The notes under the pieces: model-generated
Told to the model about the DNA's origin: nothing
Database searches by the model: none
Seen by the model: the letters and a program-made list of their open reading frames with translations, nothing else
Origin: Nitzschia sp. pyKryTriq1
Lineage: Eukaryota; Bacillariophyta; Bacillariophyceae; Bacillariales; Bacillariaceae
Reading direction: 5' to 3'
Assembly: GCA_956465555.1 (NCBI GenBank)
Contig: OY101116.1
Span: forward strand, 2,790,001-2,854,000
Length of the DNA stretch: 64,000 nucleotides
In this document: piece after piece, positions 10,461 to 20,793 of the stretch
Layout: each line of letters begins with the position of its first letter
Numbering within the stretch: position 1 is the first letter of the stretch
Position numbers and translations under genes: made by a program

Positions 10461-11828
10461 ATGGGGCGAGATGAGGGTCGAGACAAAAAGCGCCGTCATC
10501 GGAGTCACCGCCACCATAGACGCGACGACGACGGCAATAACGAGGATGACGACGACTCAGCAGACCGTGATGATTCCCACGATGAAAAGGATCGCAGCCG
10601 TCGCCATAAGAATAAGAAGAATCACCATAAGCGCAAGGAAGAGTCTTCCTCCTCCAAAAGAAGAAAACGAAAAGACGAAGATCCTTCCAGTGGTGATGAT
10701 AGTGATGGTGATGTTGAGGAATCCAGTCGCGACGAGGAACGGCGGCGACATCGAAGGAAACACCGCAGGGATCATTCTAGTAGAGCGGAAGAGGAGAGAC
10801 GTAGCAAAAAGGATCGAAAAGCAGACGAACGCAAGAAGAGCAAGAAACGTAGAAAGAAGAGACGTGGTGACGATGATGATTCTTTGGATAGCGAAAAGCG
10901 TCGGAAAAAGTCAAAACACAGCAGCAAAGTTGTCGTCCCACAAAAGCCAGACAAAGCCACGCTGTATCCCATGGGAGATTCGATCGGAAAGGCGCCCAAC
11001 ACTTTGATCAATCCCGAAACGGACTATTTTACCTATCACCAAGAGTTTTGGGTATATTTGTACAGAGAAGAAGGAATTCGCTTCAACGACCTTACATCGG
11101 AGGAAGCCAGAGAGGCCTTCCTGAGATTTGCCAAGCAATACAATACAGGCAAGCTAGAAGCTCCGTACTACGACAATCCTCCTACGTTCCCTTCACAAGT
11201 CTTGGACGAGTCAAAGACTACCCAACACAAATGGGCATTCCAAACGACAGAAACTGAGCGGCGAGGTCTTGAGCAGCTGCAAGAAGGAGTTCGACGACTC
11301 ACTCAATACACAGACGAAGGAAAAGCGGAGATTTCGGCCGCAGGGAAGAAGAGTACCGAGAAAGAAGGTGCCAGCAGGGGACCAGCTCCAAACGATGAGG
11401 AGTACCCTATGCCTCGAAAAACGCCAGAAGAGCGAGTGGAAGAGCGACGAGTGAATCGTCGATTGCGAGAGCATGTGCGAACGACCCATGAAGAGATCAC
11501 TGGGGGTGCCAAGGACTTGAGAGAACGTCAAATCGAAAAACGAAAAGAACAAGCCACCCGTATCCATGGTGCTGCCCGCGACAAGGAGGAAGGAGCGGGC
11601 GTCGAATTAAGTGATGCTGCAGTCTATGGGGACGGAGATCGTTCTTTCCAGGAGGCCGTGGCCAGGCAACGCCAATCCAAAGCAAGGCGAGAAGAAGAAC
11701 GCAACGCTCGGGTAGAAGAACTTCAAAATAGGGAGCGAGAGCGTCAAGAAAACATGTTGAAGATGTTGGGTCTAGACGGGGTAAAGCCTGGGCACAAAAT
11801 AACGATTGCGCCGAGGAAGGATGGTTGA
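10461..11828 (+). CDS. SCI1-like nuclear protein with Arg/Lys/Asp-rich N-terminus
   Basis: The product has 455 residues. Residues 1-165 are almost entirely basic and acidic (RHRSHRHHRRD, KKRRKKRRGDDDD), a disordered nuclear-type region like those of splicing factors. Residues about 182-245 form a compact domain reading DYFTYHQEFWVYLYREEGIR, then FNDLTSEEAREAF and YNTGKLEAPYY. This matches the pattern known from plant SCI1 (style cell-cycle inhibitor 1) and its relatives: EFxxWLxEExxxxFxDLxSExARxxF...WNxGKLxxxYY. The C-terminal third is charged coiled coil (KTPEERVEERRVNRRLREHV, then LRERQIEKRKEQATRIH), resembling the conserved tail seen in fungal and plant spliceosome-associated proteins. A nuclear role in RNA processing is inferred. 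It converges with the next gene, with 88 bases between stop codons. Confidence 0.65.
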   Translation: MGRDEGRDKKRRHRSHRHHRRDDDGNNEDDDDSADRDDSHDEKDRSRRHKNKKNHHKRKEESSSSKRRKRKDEDPSSGDDSDGDVEESSRDEERRRHRRKHRRDHSSRAEEERRSKKDRKADERKKSKKRRKKRRGDDDDSLDSEKRRKKSKHSSKVVVPQKPDKATLYPMGDSIGKAPNTLINPETDYFTYHQEFWVYLYREEGIRFNDLTSEEAREAFLRFAKQYNTGKLEAPYYDNPPTFPSQVLDESKTTQHKWAFQTTETERRGLEQLQEGVRRLTQYTDEGKAEISAAGKKSTEKEGASRGPAPNDEEYPMPRKTPEERVEERRVNRRLREHVRTTHEEITGGAKDLRERQIEKRKEQATRIHGAARDKEEGAGVELSDAAVYGDGDRSFQEAVARQRQSKARREEERNARVEELQNRERERQENMLKMLGLDGVKPGHKITIAPRKDG

Positions 11829-11916
11829 GGACTTATTGCGACTATAGGAGGACTGCATCGTTATCTTCCTAGCTACGCGTAGGAGTAATACTGTAGATTC
11901 CATCTGTTTTTTTACA

Positions 11917-14609
11917 TTAGTCGATTGGATTTGTCGCGGCAGCACGAGATGCCGAAGTCGACTGAGGCGACATTGGTGGATATAAATCGTACTCCCAGAA
12001 CTGCCCAATGTGCCGTTGATTCCAGTATCCGTCGGTTTTGGTAAACCGACCCGGAGCAATACCTTTGATTGTAATGCCATTGATACCGCCCCACGAGAAA
12101 CCCAAATCGTAGAGAGAGGAGTGCTGGTTGACCAACTTGACCAGGGTCTGACATGCGGTTTCATCGATTGAGAATTCCTGGCAGTAGACACCAATCGAAA
12201 GATTGTAGCAATCCTTGTAGTCTTGAAGGCACGACCGCACATTTTGGGGGTGCCCCCTTGGAAGGCCGCACGGTTCGACTCTATAGCTATCTTTTACAAT
12301 TCTTGGGTCAAAAGAAGCCAGCAACTCAGTCACACCAGAAGGCAGGTTACTATCAAGAAGGCATCCAGCGTTGAAGAAAACCATGTCACCATTGTTGATT
12401 TTGCCTTCGTGACACGCTCGCTGTAGGTCTCCAGCCGAGTGACAGAAAATCATAGAAGGGATTGGACCGATTGTTGAAAAGCGACTAAGATCTCTGATTT
12501 CATCGATGCAGAATGATGCCACACCCTCCACCCGGATTCCAGCGGTTCGCAGGGTGTCTACCACAATAGCCCATATGTGATGCGGGATATGGCGTGACTT
12601 GATATCCAGGACGAGTCCGAGTGGCTGTTTGGAAGCGGTGATCCTTTCCACAAGCCTGACTGATTCTTCCATTGTAGTGTCGGGGCAGGCAGATTCCGTC
12701 AATGCGGACAGGGAAGAAATCTTCTTTGAGGAATGGCTTTTTGGCTTGGATGGAGATGAAATGTCGGCATCGTCAATATCATGCGACACGCCTAGTTTGA
12801 GGGCTTCCGCGAAAACTGCCATCCACTGCCGCGCGTAAATGCCACCACCAAGAGTTCGTCGAGTGCGCTTCACTCGAGAATAGTTGAAGGCTTTCCACAC
12901 ACCCAACTGCTCGACAGCAAGGTGCAGAATATTTCCATGCGCGATCAGCATTTTATCGACAAGTTGCTTGGAGCGACGCTCTAGTTCCTTCTTGTAGTAG
13001 GCTTCGATAACTTCGGATTGTTCCTTCGAGCGATTCGAAGCGGACTTTTGCCTTTCAAATTCTACGTGTTGATCCAATACAAGTTGTACTCGCCGGACCA
13101 GAGCAGGATCCAAAAATACGTCCCATTCCAGGTTGGGAATGTGTGGATCTGCGGACCCGTCAAGACCCCTGCCACTGCTGTTCTGTTCGAGAGCATGCGC
13201 AGCACCATATGCAGCTACCACAGGATTGTTTTCGGCCCAATGTATTAATCGCGACGGAGGGTTCACTGCGACACGCCTGCTGATCTCGACGTAAACATCG
13301 GGCATCAGATGTCGCAACAGTGATATCCAGTGAGGATTGGAAAGTAGAAAAGGTGCGGCTCCAAAGAAGCCACCGTGGGCATACGGCATCACTCGAATGG
13401 ATTCTTCCATCAAAACTTCATCGTGCCCGATACTGTGCATTCGATAGGTAGGTTTTGTATTGAAACTGGGGCGGCGGTGTTGCTTCGTTAAAGGGGAAGA
13501 TATCGGGCTACTGCTCGGCGACATCAGTGACGTCGCCTCCGTGTCTTCATCGCTTCCGCTACTGCCATAATCGGCATCACTGTCTATCCGTTCCAACAAG
13601 AGTTGTCGTTCCGAATTAGGTGATAGTAACATACTGTTTGTGCCATCAGTGCTTATTGTCTGTAAGCTGTTGGCCCTAAGCTTGAGCTTTTCTGATTGAG
13701 TACGTCTGTGCTTCTTGGCAAATTGTGTTTCTGCCTTCTTCAATTTTGACATGACCCGGCGATGCTTGAAACTTTGAACGTATCGCCCGAGAGCCGTTGT
13801 CCGATCGATTTCGGCGACTTGCTGCCTTCTGCGTTCCGCGTCTTGCAAGTAGGATTTACTTCCATAGGCACTTCGAAACCATACATGCCGTCTCCGACGC
13901 ACCATTCGAAAAGTAGCCACAGCAGCCCACAAACAAAGGAATGATCGAACCCATGGAGCCCAATCGCTCATGCTTATTTTCATCGAGATACGGTTCATAG
14001 TGATCGTGACAAACTGAAAGGTCAACCAATACGCCCCACTTGTAAAGAGGATGTGCCCAATTACGGAACTCGTGAGGTGAGTCCAACCAAAAACCTTGTC
14101 TTCCAAGGCTAACTTAATCTCCAAAGGAACTAAATCATCGTATGCATGCACCTCGACTTCATCTTCTATCCGATCCATAACGACTTGGAACATCTGTATT
14201 GTATTGTATTGTAAAGCGATAGATAGATAGATAGATATATAGGAAGGAACACCACAACCAAGTCAGCAGATGTCCTATCATTCACGTTGAAGTATTACCA
14301 TGCATCTCCCAAACTTACCGGAGTTTGTGGCTCTTCTGAAGTAGATTGTTTTCTAAGTAAATGGCCAGGGCGTTGCTTTCGGGGTGTTGTCAACAAGGGG
14401 TACGGATGTGGTTGTTGATCCTCATGCTGTTGTTGTTGTTGTTGTTGTTGTTGACGAGAGTCTGACGACTCGTCGCCTTCATCCGACGTAGTAGAATTCA
14501 TTCCTTTGAGTGTTGGCAGTTCTGTCCCGGCGACATAAGCTTGATCTCCCTCATCATCTTCCTCGTCGTCATCGTCATCATCTCGAAATCTCCTCTTCCA
14601 GAACTTCAT
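11917..14609 (-). CDS. Unknown 855-residue membrane protein, two exons
   Basis: Exon 1 is 14609-14319 (97 codons) and exon 2 is 14193-11917. The 125-base intron starts GTAAGT and ends TACAG, and both exons join in phase 0 at TP|MFQVV. Exon 1 codes an acidic start (RDDDDDDEEDDEGD), a Gln9 tract and a basic, Pro-rich end. Exon 2 begins with two membrane helices (about 122-150 and 163-182 of the joined protein), then an Arg/Lys-rich cytosolic segment, a Ser-rich linker and a globular region of about 450 residues. The globular part contains long helices and a late block SIGVYCQEFSIDETACQTLV followed by LGFSWGGINGI. I do not recognise the family. The alternation around GLVLDIKSRHIPHHIWAIVV could be part of an alpha/beta barrel, but no catalytic motif stands out. 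Confidence 0.75.
14428..14453. repeat. TTG/CAA triplet repeat coding polyglutamine
   Basis: Nine CAA-type codons on the minus strand code a Gln tract in exon 1 of the 855-residue membrane protein. It is a likely length-variable site. Confidence 0.85.
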
Positions 14610-16098
14610 AGTGTGTGCGTATGTGTGTGCGATTATGTATATAGAGATTCAAAGATTCTTGAATGAATACAAGGTCCGATGTATGATTCGTCAAGTCAGA
14701 ATCTTCGGTGGTGGTGGTGGTGGGAATATACGGACGGAGATTCTCACGATTCAGTTTTTTTTACAAGGCAGAACGGCTTTTAGACCCAAAAAGGAAACGA
14801 GCGATGTTCTGGAATCAAAGCTGTGGATGCTGATATTCAAAATGATGGATTTGTTCAGTACAGTATTGATTTCATCGTCAATGACAGTGTACTGTACAAG
14901 ATTCGGTGTTGAGGATGATAATTCAATAGGTCCTGGACGATGTGTCAATGTAAAAAATAATGTGGTACAATAGGTATCGTAGGCGACGTCGGCGTGCACT
15001 ATCGTCCCAATCTAGCGAGGGAAATGCGGATCGGAAGGGGCCAATCGCCTGCCAGCAAGCAGGTTGTGCGTGGTGGTGGCTCTTGGGAAGGCAGGCGAAG
15101 TTCTGAAAATTCAGCAAAACCACGGGGTTTTCGCGTACACTGCCCTCTAGGCGCGACCTCGCGCGACGACAACAGAATATGGAATTCTTCGAGCGTGCCG
15201 ATCTTCTCCTCTCAACTAAATTTTGGACCTCTTCTTACTTGCCGACCACTCCGACTACCGGACTCCGACCGACCAACTCTCTCGTGTTTCGTGGTGTTGG
15301 CTTCTTTCCTTTCCTATGTTGTTCTCTTTCCACCAAGACTAATCGAGTAGTAGTTGGAGTACATATCAGAGTTACAGAATGCAGGTTGCACAAAATAGAG
15401 AGAAAGGCATGATGATCATGTGTTTGTTGGCTCATCCAGCAGAGGAAGACACAAGAAGATCCTCATCATACTAGTAGTACTACTTGTTGTAGTAGTAGTA
15501 CCTTGTCAAAGAAGCTAGTACTACTAGGACTAGCCATAGAGTGCAGCAGGCTGAGCAGCAAACAGCAGGCCAATAACAAGAACCAGCAGTAGAAAGCATT
15601 TAGTGGTTATAGCATGGTGTCGTGTCTGAACTTCTACTGTGGCTGCTTTTTTATCTTTACCGTTTGTACTTGCTGGTAGCTTAGTACAGATTACTCCTGA
15701 TGGTCGGTACGTAAGAGTACTCGTAGAGTACCCAGAGAGAGCGAGGAAAAGTAGACCAGGAGTACGAAACATCAGTTGAGTCCCGTTGAATTTGGCGAAC
15801 TTCGCGCGACGACGCATCCAACCAAGATCCAACCACCACGTATGTACCGGTTCAAGCGGCGAACAGAGCGAACCCAACACGCACGCACAACGCACACACA
15901 CGAACAAAGAAACCCGAACCCGATTATTTCTTCGTTGACGACCCCCCGTTCTTTCTTTGACATGCATTCATCGTTGTCGTGAGGCTTTGTGTGTGAAGTT
16001 CATGTCGACCGATGATGGCGATGCGGCGGCTGCACGAGTACCAGGTACCAGTATTCTCTCTTCTCATAACACTGACATACAATAACGGAACAAAAAGC
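14610..16098. other. 1.5 kb intergenic region, no gene recognised
   Basis: This lies between divergent genes. It holds a GGT run near 14710, TAGTAGTAC-type simple repeats at 15470-15535 and a GTAC group at 15705-15732 (TCGGTACGTAAGAGTACTCG). Short GTACCAGGTACCAG motifs lie near 16039-16051. Some longer open frames exist on the minus strand (15530-15967), but their composition changes abruptly and they resemble no family. Confidence 0.5.
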
Positions 16099-16892
16099 AT
16101 GGACACAGACAACAGCAGACGACTGTCGAATAAACGCATCAACATGGACCAACACAAGGAACATCGAGGTAAGATTTGATTGTATGATATAATTTGTGCA
16201 GAGGATCGCATTCTGGGTTCTTTGACGTATTGGGAATTACCTGAGTTGCAATTCCTATCGCTCGTTCAGTTTGGTCGACTAACATCTGCGGCTTCGCCTC
16301 GTTTTCTTCCATGAATCCATCCTTGATCCATCTCAGGAAAGAACTTGCTATATCGAAACGCAATCATCCACGCAATAGAACAACTCCACGACTTCAATTT
16401 ACGATCCAACATAGAATCCATTCGGAGACATGTACAATCAACTCTAGGACCGGAGCACATATGGAACGATACATTGTTTCTCAAAACCATGAAAACCCTG
16501 GCAAGCGAGGGGAAAATTGAAACTTGTACTACAGCAAACTACGGTCTCTCTCCAGAATTCAAAAAGAAACGAACCCAGAGTTGTTTATCCGCTCTTGAGC
16601 ACCATAGACCACATCATGAACGTCACCATTCGATGCCCGGAAATTATCATTACGCATCCGACCTTCATCATCCAGAATATCATGAAAAAGAATTACCGGC
16701 AAAGAAGACAGAGCATACAAAGCTCAAGATTATTCCAAAGAAAATCTACGAGCATCTACAGTAAGTATTCTTTGGGAAGTGCTACTACTTGCGTACCCGT
16801 CCAGTATTATCATTGTTCTAACGCTTAGTCATTGCAGTGTTCCTCTAAAAAATCCCATGGATACAGACCAGCTGGGAGCTTTGCGGCGCTGA
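16099..16892 (+). CDS. Linker histone H1/H5-like winged-helix protein, three exons
   Basis: Proposed exons are 16099-16168, 16337-16761 (last complete exon base 16760) and 16838-16892. Intron 1 (168 bases) starts GTAAGA and ends CTCAG. Intron 2 starts GTAAGT and ends TTGCAG, with CTAAC as a plausible branch site. Phases join cleanly (G|GA and CA|T). The protein has an N-terminal globular domain, YRNAIIHAIEQLHDFNLRSN... with TLFLKTMKTLASEGKIE and NYGLSPEFKKK, which follows the H15 winged-helix pattern. A His/Lys-rich tail follows, ending ALRR. It is about 180 residues long and lacks the usual long Ala/Lys/Pro tail of H1. A chromatin or DNA-binding role is inferred. The start is uncertain: in-frame ATGs also exist at 16012-16021 and at 16144. 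Confidence 0.65.
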
Positions 16893-17110
16893 CACTGCAG
16901 AGAGCAGAATTTAGTGACAAATGCATGGTCAAGATTAAATGTGCTGCGAGCATGTCGCAACGAGAGCGAACCATCGGCATTAGCATTTTCGGAACTACAA
17001 CGGCTGTCGAAGTATTTGTTTTGTACTCTAGTTTGGCATTGATATCCATTACTATAGAGAGGACAGCTTATCATGAATAATTCCTCGTTGCTTTTTAGCT
17101 ATGTACTGGA

Positions 17111-17644
17111 TTATTTGGACACGGCATCCTTCCAAAAGGTTTTGGTTTCTTCCGCTACGGTAAAGTCGAACTCCAAGCCCCCGCCATTCTTATAGTATTC
17201 ACTGATTCCATCCGCCCATTCTGAGAACGTGACACAATCATAGCATTTTGATCTTTCTTCTACGCACTTCTCCACAAAACAGAAATGCGCTCGTCGAAAT
17301 TCGGGCGGAATAGAAAATACCCAGATACAACCTGCCGATACAAGGCCAAAGAGCACAAGCCCACGCCCGCCCGTGCCGTCAACCTGTCCACCACCCTCCT
17401 TGGATTGAAATAAGGCGATACGTTGTCGCGTCGCAACATTTTCAGAACACTCGAAGTCTAGCCTCTGAAAATGAGATCGCTGAAGCGAATGATCAGGATA
17501 TGTCACGAGCGGGATGAGACTGACAGTTTCATGAGTTGTTCGGGGGAGGAAACTATGGCATGGTAGTTTGTGGAAGCAGGAAACCACGAAGAAGGCGAGC
17601 CATAACCTCAGCCCTGTGAAGTGGCTTGTCCTTCTGGATGGCAT
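17111..17644 (-). CDS. Small secreted or plastid-targeted membrane protein, unknown
   Basis: The product has 177 residues. The N-terminus is a signal peptide (GLRLWLAFFVVSCF at about 11-24) followed by HS|FLPRTT. A Phe right after a small residue resembles the diatom plastid cleavage motif, though weakly. A second hydrophobic helix lies at about 95-112 (GLVLFGLVSAGCIWVFSI). It is followed by a Cys-containing segment FCFVEKCVEERSKCYDC and a Trp-rich end. No family is recognised. The single-exon model is supported by normal amino-acid composition and by a start shortly after upstream stops. Confidence 0.5.
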   Translation of the reverse strand: MPSRRTSHFTGLRLWLAFFVVSCFHKLPCHSFLPRTTHETVSLIPLVTYPDHSLQRSHFQRLDFECSENVATRQRIALFQSKEGGGQVDGTGGRGLVLFGLVSAGCIWVFSIPPEFRRAHFCFVEKCVEERSKCYDCVTFSEWADGISEYYKNGGGLEFDFTVAEETKTFWKDAVSK

Positions 17645-18022
17645 TATAACATTTCTTTGTGCGATTTGACTTCTTCAAAAATCCTTAACACTTTGCTTGT
17701 TTCTTCCATCTCCTCATCGTCGGCATTCTACGATATTACGGTGCTTCAATCTTCGCAGTGGTAAAGATCCAAAATATCATCATCCCAAACGACTAATTCG
17801 AGTTGAAACTCGAATCCTTCGACCTGTTACGGTTAGCGGTCGGTCGGCTTTTCACTTTATTATAGTCTACGAGTACCGTACCAGGTACTCTCAGCCTCGT
17901 GTCCAAGTAGATCTCCAAGTACCAGGTACTGTAGGTGCCAAGAAAGTTCGATCATCACAAATAATGTCTAAGCGAGACGAAAGGATTCTTGTGATGACTG
18001 ATTCGCAAAAGAATACTGTTTC
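17645..18022. other. Intergenic region with GTAC-rich cluster at 17871-17939
   Basis: No gene is seen. The cluster includes GAGTACCGTACCAGGTACTC and AAGTACCAGGTACTGTAGG, two near-identical ACCAGGTACT units about 45 bases apart. Confidence 0.6.
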
Positions 18023-19536
18023 TTAGATATCTCTAGTAGGTATAGTTCCACTCAATGCTACCCCTTCCCCATCGTCCCCGAAAATTGCCTTTGTTCCTTC
18101 GTCACTCTGGAACATGAGGCTGTGGTCATGTGGCGAACCTTTAATAACATGAAGCTCGTGGACTTTTCGCCCGAAGTACTCTTGCAAGCCTTGAACATAG
18201 TTCTCGGCTCGCTGCTGCCTACTCTTCCCCTGAAAGACGTTTGTTTCGCACCTATCGTTGGTCGGGAGCATATCCAGTTCCCCTGACAAATAGACAACTG
18301 TCCTCGTGGCATAACGTTGTGACATGGTTTGAGCGGGCGTCTCCTTCAAGGCTCGATCCTTGTAGGGACAATATACATATCCTCCTTCATCTAGCCCCCA
18401 TTGCCACTCATTGTAGTTGGGACAGATGCTAATGGCATCCTCATCTGGAATGTCAAAAGATCCATCCGATAAAACGCGCCTACCATCCAGATAGCAATAA
18501 GATCTTGGATTGGCTACCACACTTACAACGGTTAGTCGTGAGGTGCTATTCAATGCCGGGCTATTGGAAAGAAGCGACCATCGATGAGTCACTGAGAAGA
18601 GAGAGAGAGAGAGAGAGAGAGAAGCGACGGAAGAATGAGTTTGATACCACCGATACTCAATTCTTCTCTGTATCATATCGTAATAGAGTTCTCACTACTC
18701 CTCCTGGACGGCTATGTACAGTGTCACGTACCTTGTCCACCTGCCGAATGACCTGCCAAAGCGACTCGTCTCAGGTGGGGAAATTGAAGAGTCGCGGACT
18801 CCAAGTATTCCACCATAGAATCCAAGACCGCATAGCTACTGATAGGTGCATTCATAGCATCAGCCCCGTATCGCCATGAATGCGAGAGTGGATAGGTCTC
18901 GTCGTGATCGGCCCAGATCAAAAGATTTTCTAGCTCGTAAGGGTCTTCGGGAGACGCAAAGATTGGTGCAATGATCAGCGTGGATTCCATGGTATTCTCA
19001 GAATCATCATCCAACAGCGAAAGCGCTGCACAAAAATAATCATCGGCATTTCGTTCACTTCCATGAATCATGATGAGCACTTTTTCGACCCCAAGATGTG
19101 CATTGCTAGCCGCAGTAAAGTCGCCCATGTTGGAATAGTAAGCAACCTGAAAGGATCCACCCTCACCCATGGGAAAACCGACGATATCCTGCATTCCAAT
19201 AGGAACAGTGCAAAGTTCATATCGAGACGTGTCATTGGAGAGATTGCTCGGGTGGTCTTCTTCGAGTTTGCAATAAGGCCGGCCGTCCGCATCCTTGGCG
19301 CACTCATAACCGTACCCACATCCAGTCTCTTTATCACAGCAGTGCCGCAGTGCGTCTTCTGGGTCATGGCTCCTGGCTGGAATGCAAGAGGAGACCCCAG
19401 CGGCTACTGTAGGACAGCAAGTGTCGTGGTCGGGGCACTTTCCTCCTCCGTCCTCCAAGGCGCACTGCTGCCAGCCGAAGGAATCCGTAGAGATTAACAA
19501 CAACCACAGGGACGTGGCAAGGATTCGGAACGACAT
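18023..19536 (-). CDS. Secreted alpha/beta hydrolase with granulin-like Cys region, two exons
   Basis: Exon 1 is 19536-18732 and exon 2 is 18591-18023; the product is 457 residues. The 140-base intron starts GTACGT and ends in a long CT run plus CAG. The joined reading GHSAGGQ|VTHRWSLLSNSPAL restores the usual helix after the nucleophile elbow and fixes the acceptor. A signal peptide (about 4-20, ILATSLWLLLISTDSFG) leads into a Cys-rich segment with CPDHDTCCPT, then CCDKETGCGYGYEC. This spacing resembles half of a granulin domain. The catalytic Ser is in GHSAGG. An acid is probably in LSGELD and the His in SPHDHSLMF. The fold resembles extracellular esterases, but the substrate is unknown. 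I chose the ATG at 19536 because there is no ATG further upstream in frame. Confidence 0.75.
18597..18624. repeat. (GA/CT)n microsatellite forming the intron's pyrimidine tract
   Basis: About 13 GA units on the + strand read as CT on the minus strand, immediately before the CAG acceptor of the hydrolase intron. The splice signal is therefore a length-variable microsatellite. Confidence 0.8.
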
Positions 19537-19900
19537 CACAATTCCTATCGACGACGGCAGCAACCGCAAATGATTCCTTCAAGCCACCGGCAACCGAACG
19601 AAAGATGACGATGAACGAAGATGGGATCCAGAACCTTTCTTTGCTGTGACCCTGTCGTTCCCTCTGGTTGGTGCTCCATTGTCTTCTTGTCGTTTGACGT
19701 TTGACTTTCGTTTTGGTTTTGGGTTTTGGGTTTTGGTTTTGGTTTTTGGGTTCCGCCCCGCGCCCCGCCAAAAATGGGGGAGGCGCTGAAGTACAGACTA
19801 AGGGGGTGACTTTGGGGGATTCAATTTGGTGGGGGAACCAGGCTGTGCCCTGATCTAATCTTGCACCTGTAAAGTATACCAGTTACTGGAATGACCCAAA
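19537..19900. other. Upstream region of the hydrolase with a T4G3-type tract
   Basis: No gene is seen. At about 19711-19752 the + strand is an almost pure run of TTTTGG and TTTTGGG units. This low-complexity tract lies about 180-215 bases upstream of the hydrolase start. Confidence 0.5.
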
Positions 19901-20056
19901 TTACATATGATAGACGGCATAGTGGCCCGGTACCAGATCCTTTGCCTTGACAACCAAAGTGCCAAGATTGGCAAACACGGGACAATTGGAGATGTTGTGT
20001 CCCGCATCCTTGCAGTGGCTGCATTTCCTTGAGGTTTGGGAGTAAGCCTCCTCATC
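19901..20056 (-). pseudogene. Zinc-knuckle (CCHC) fragment, probable transposable-element relic
   Basis: A short minus-strand reading contains CSHCKDAGHNISNC, a C-x2-C-x4-H-x4-C zinc knuckle, followed by PVFANLGTLVVKA. Such knuckles occur in gag-like proteins, in C-termini of Mutator-type transposases and in host RNA-binding proteins. No other recognisable domain is attached, so this is best read as an old broken fragment whose family is open. Confidence 0.35.
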
Positions 20057-20151
20057 GGTCGATCAACAATGGAATCCTACAAGAAGACCCTTCGTTTTCA
20101 ACTCGACTTAGCCTTCGCGGCTTTGTTCCCCGAAGACAACGACATCCCTGG

Positions 20152-20793
20152 TTATGTTGCGAAATTCCCTGCGTCAAAAACGGACAAAAATTGGCCACAA
20201 ATCGACGAAACCGCCATTTGTGACGATGACCGCGAGGACGACCGCCCCAGCTGTACCGCCATCGATCCTTCCATCTCGGAGCCGCGTGGCAAAAACCCTA
20301 AGGAGCGGGATTTTGTCATCGAGGCTGGAGGAGAGGAAAGGGTCTTGGATTCCGTTCTGAGCAAGGAATGGAATCCAACATTTTTCCCAGACGCTATCGG
20401 TGGCCTTGGCACGGTCTCTTGAGCGGCACTCCTGTGCCTGAAGAAAATCGAACATGTGGCTCCTGGCTCGAACCATTCCAATAGCTCCAAATCGAGGCCG
20501 TCGTACGCTGTAGGCTCCGGGCGCTGTGCGAAGAGCCGGGCCCGGTGCAGTGGAAGCACCATGGACCGTCCCTCAATCTCGACCACACAAAGAAACACCA
20601 ACGGTGTATTGACACTGGCCGAAGCCACGAATTGTAGCAAACTCTGTGAGGTCACTGCTGCATCCGTAAAGCGGTGGAAGAGCGCCGGTACGTTCTCCAA
20701 GTCGTGTTGTGATTCGTACAACTCCCGATAATTGGTAGGAGTGAAGGCTGCGCCGGTGGTTTGGCCACCGGTGACTGCCGTAGGATTAATCAT
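20152..20793 (-). CDS. Doubtful 213-residue reading frame
   Basis: An open frame with a proper ATG and no recognised domain. The first ~130 residues look protein-like (TNYRELYESQHDLENVPALF, then SVNTPLVFLCVVEIEGRSM and LLEWFEPGATCSIFFRHR). The last 80 are Ser-rich and look like the antisense of something else. A 128-residue frame on the opposite strand (20036-20422) is about as plausible, so at most one of the two is real. The nearby zinc-knuckle fragment raises the possibility that the whole patch belongs to one decayed element. If real, the gene is divergent from the histidyl-tRNA synthetase gene. Confidence 0.3.
   Translation of the reverse strand: MINPTAVTGGQTTGAAFTPTNYRELYESQHDLENVPALFHRFTDAAVTSQSLLQFVASASVNTPLVFLCVVEIEGRSMVLPLHRARLFAQRPEPTAYDGLDLELLEWFEPGATCSIFFRHRSAAQETVPRPPIASGKNVGFHSLLRTESKTLSSPPASMTKSRSLGFLPRGSEMEGSMAVQLGRSSSRSSSQMAVSSICGQFLSVFDAGNFAT

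Noticed and set aside
15530-15967. 145-residue minus-strand open frame with a hydrophobic C-terminal stretch
   Set aside because: It spans GTAC and simple-repeat sequence, has abrupt composition changes and no family resemblance. It is probably chance.
20036-20422. 128-residue plus-strand frame opposite the doubtful 213-residue frame
   Set aside because: As plausible as its antisense partner but without domain or homology cues. Listed only as an alternative in the feature and the finding.
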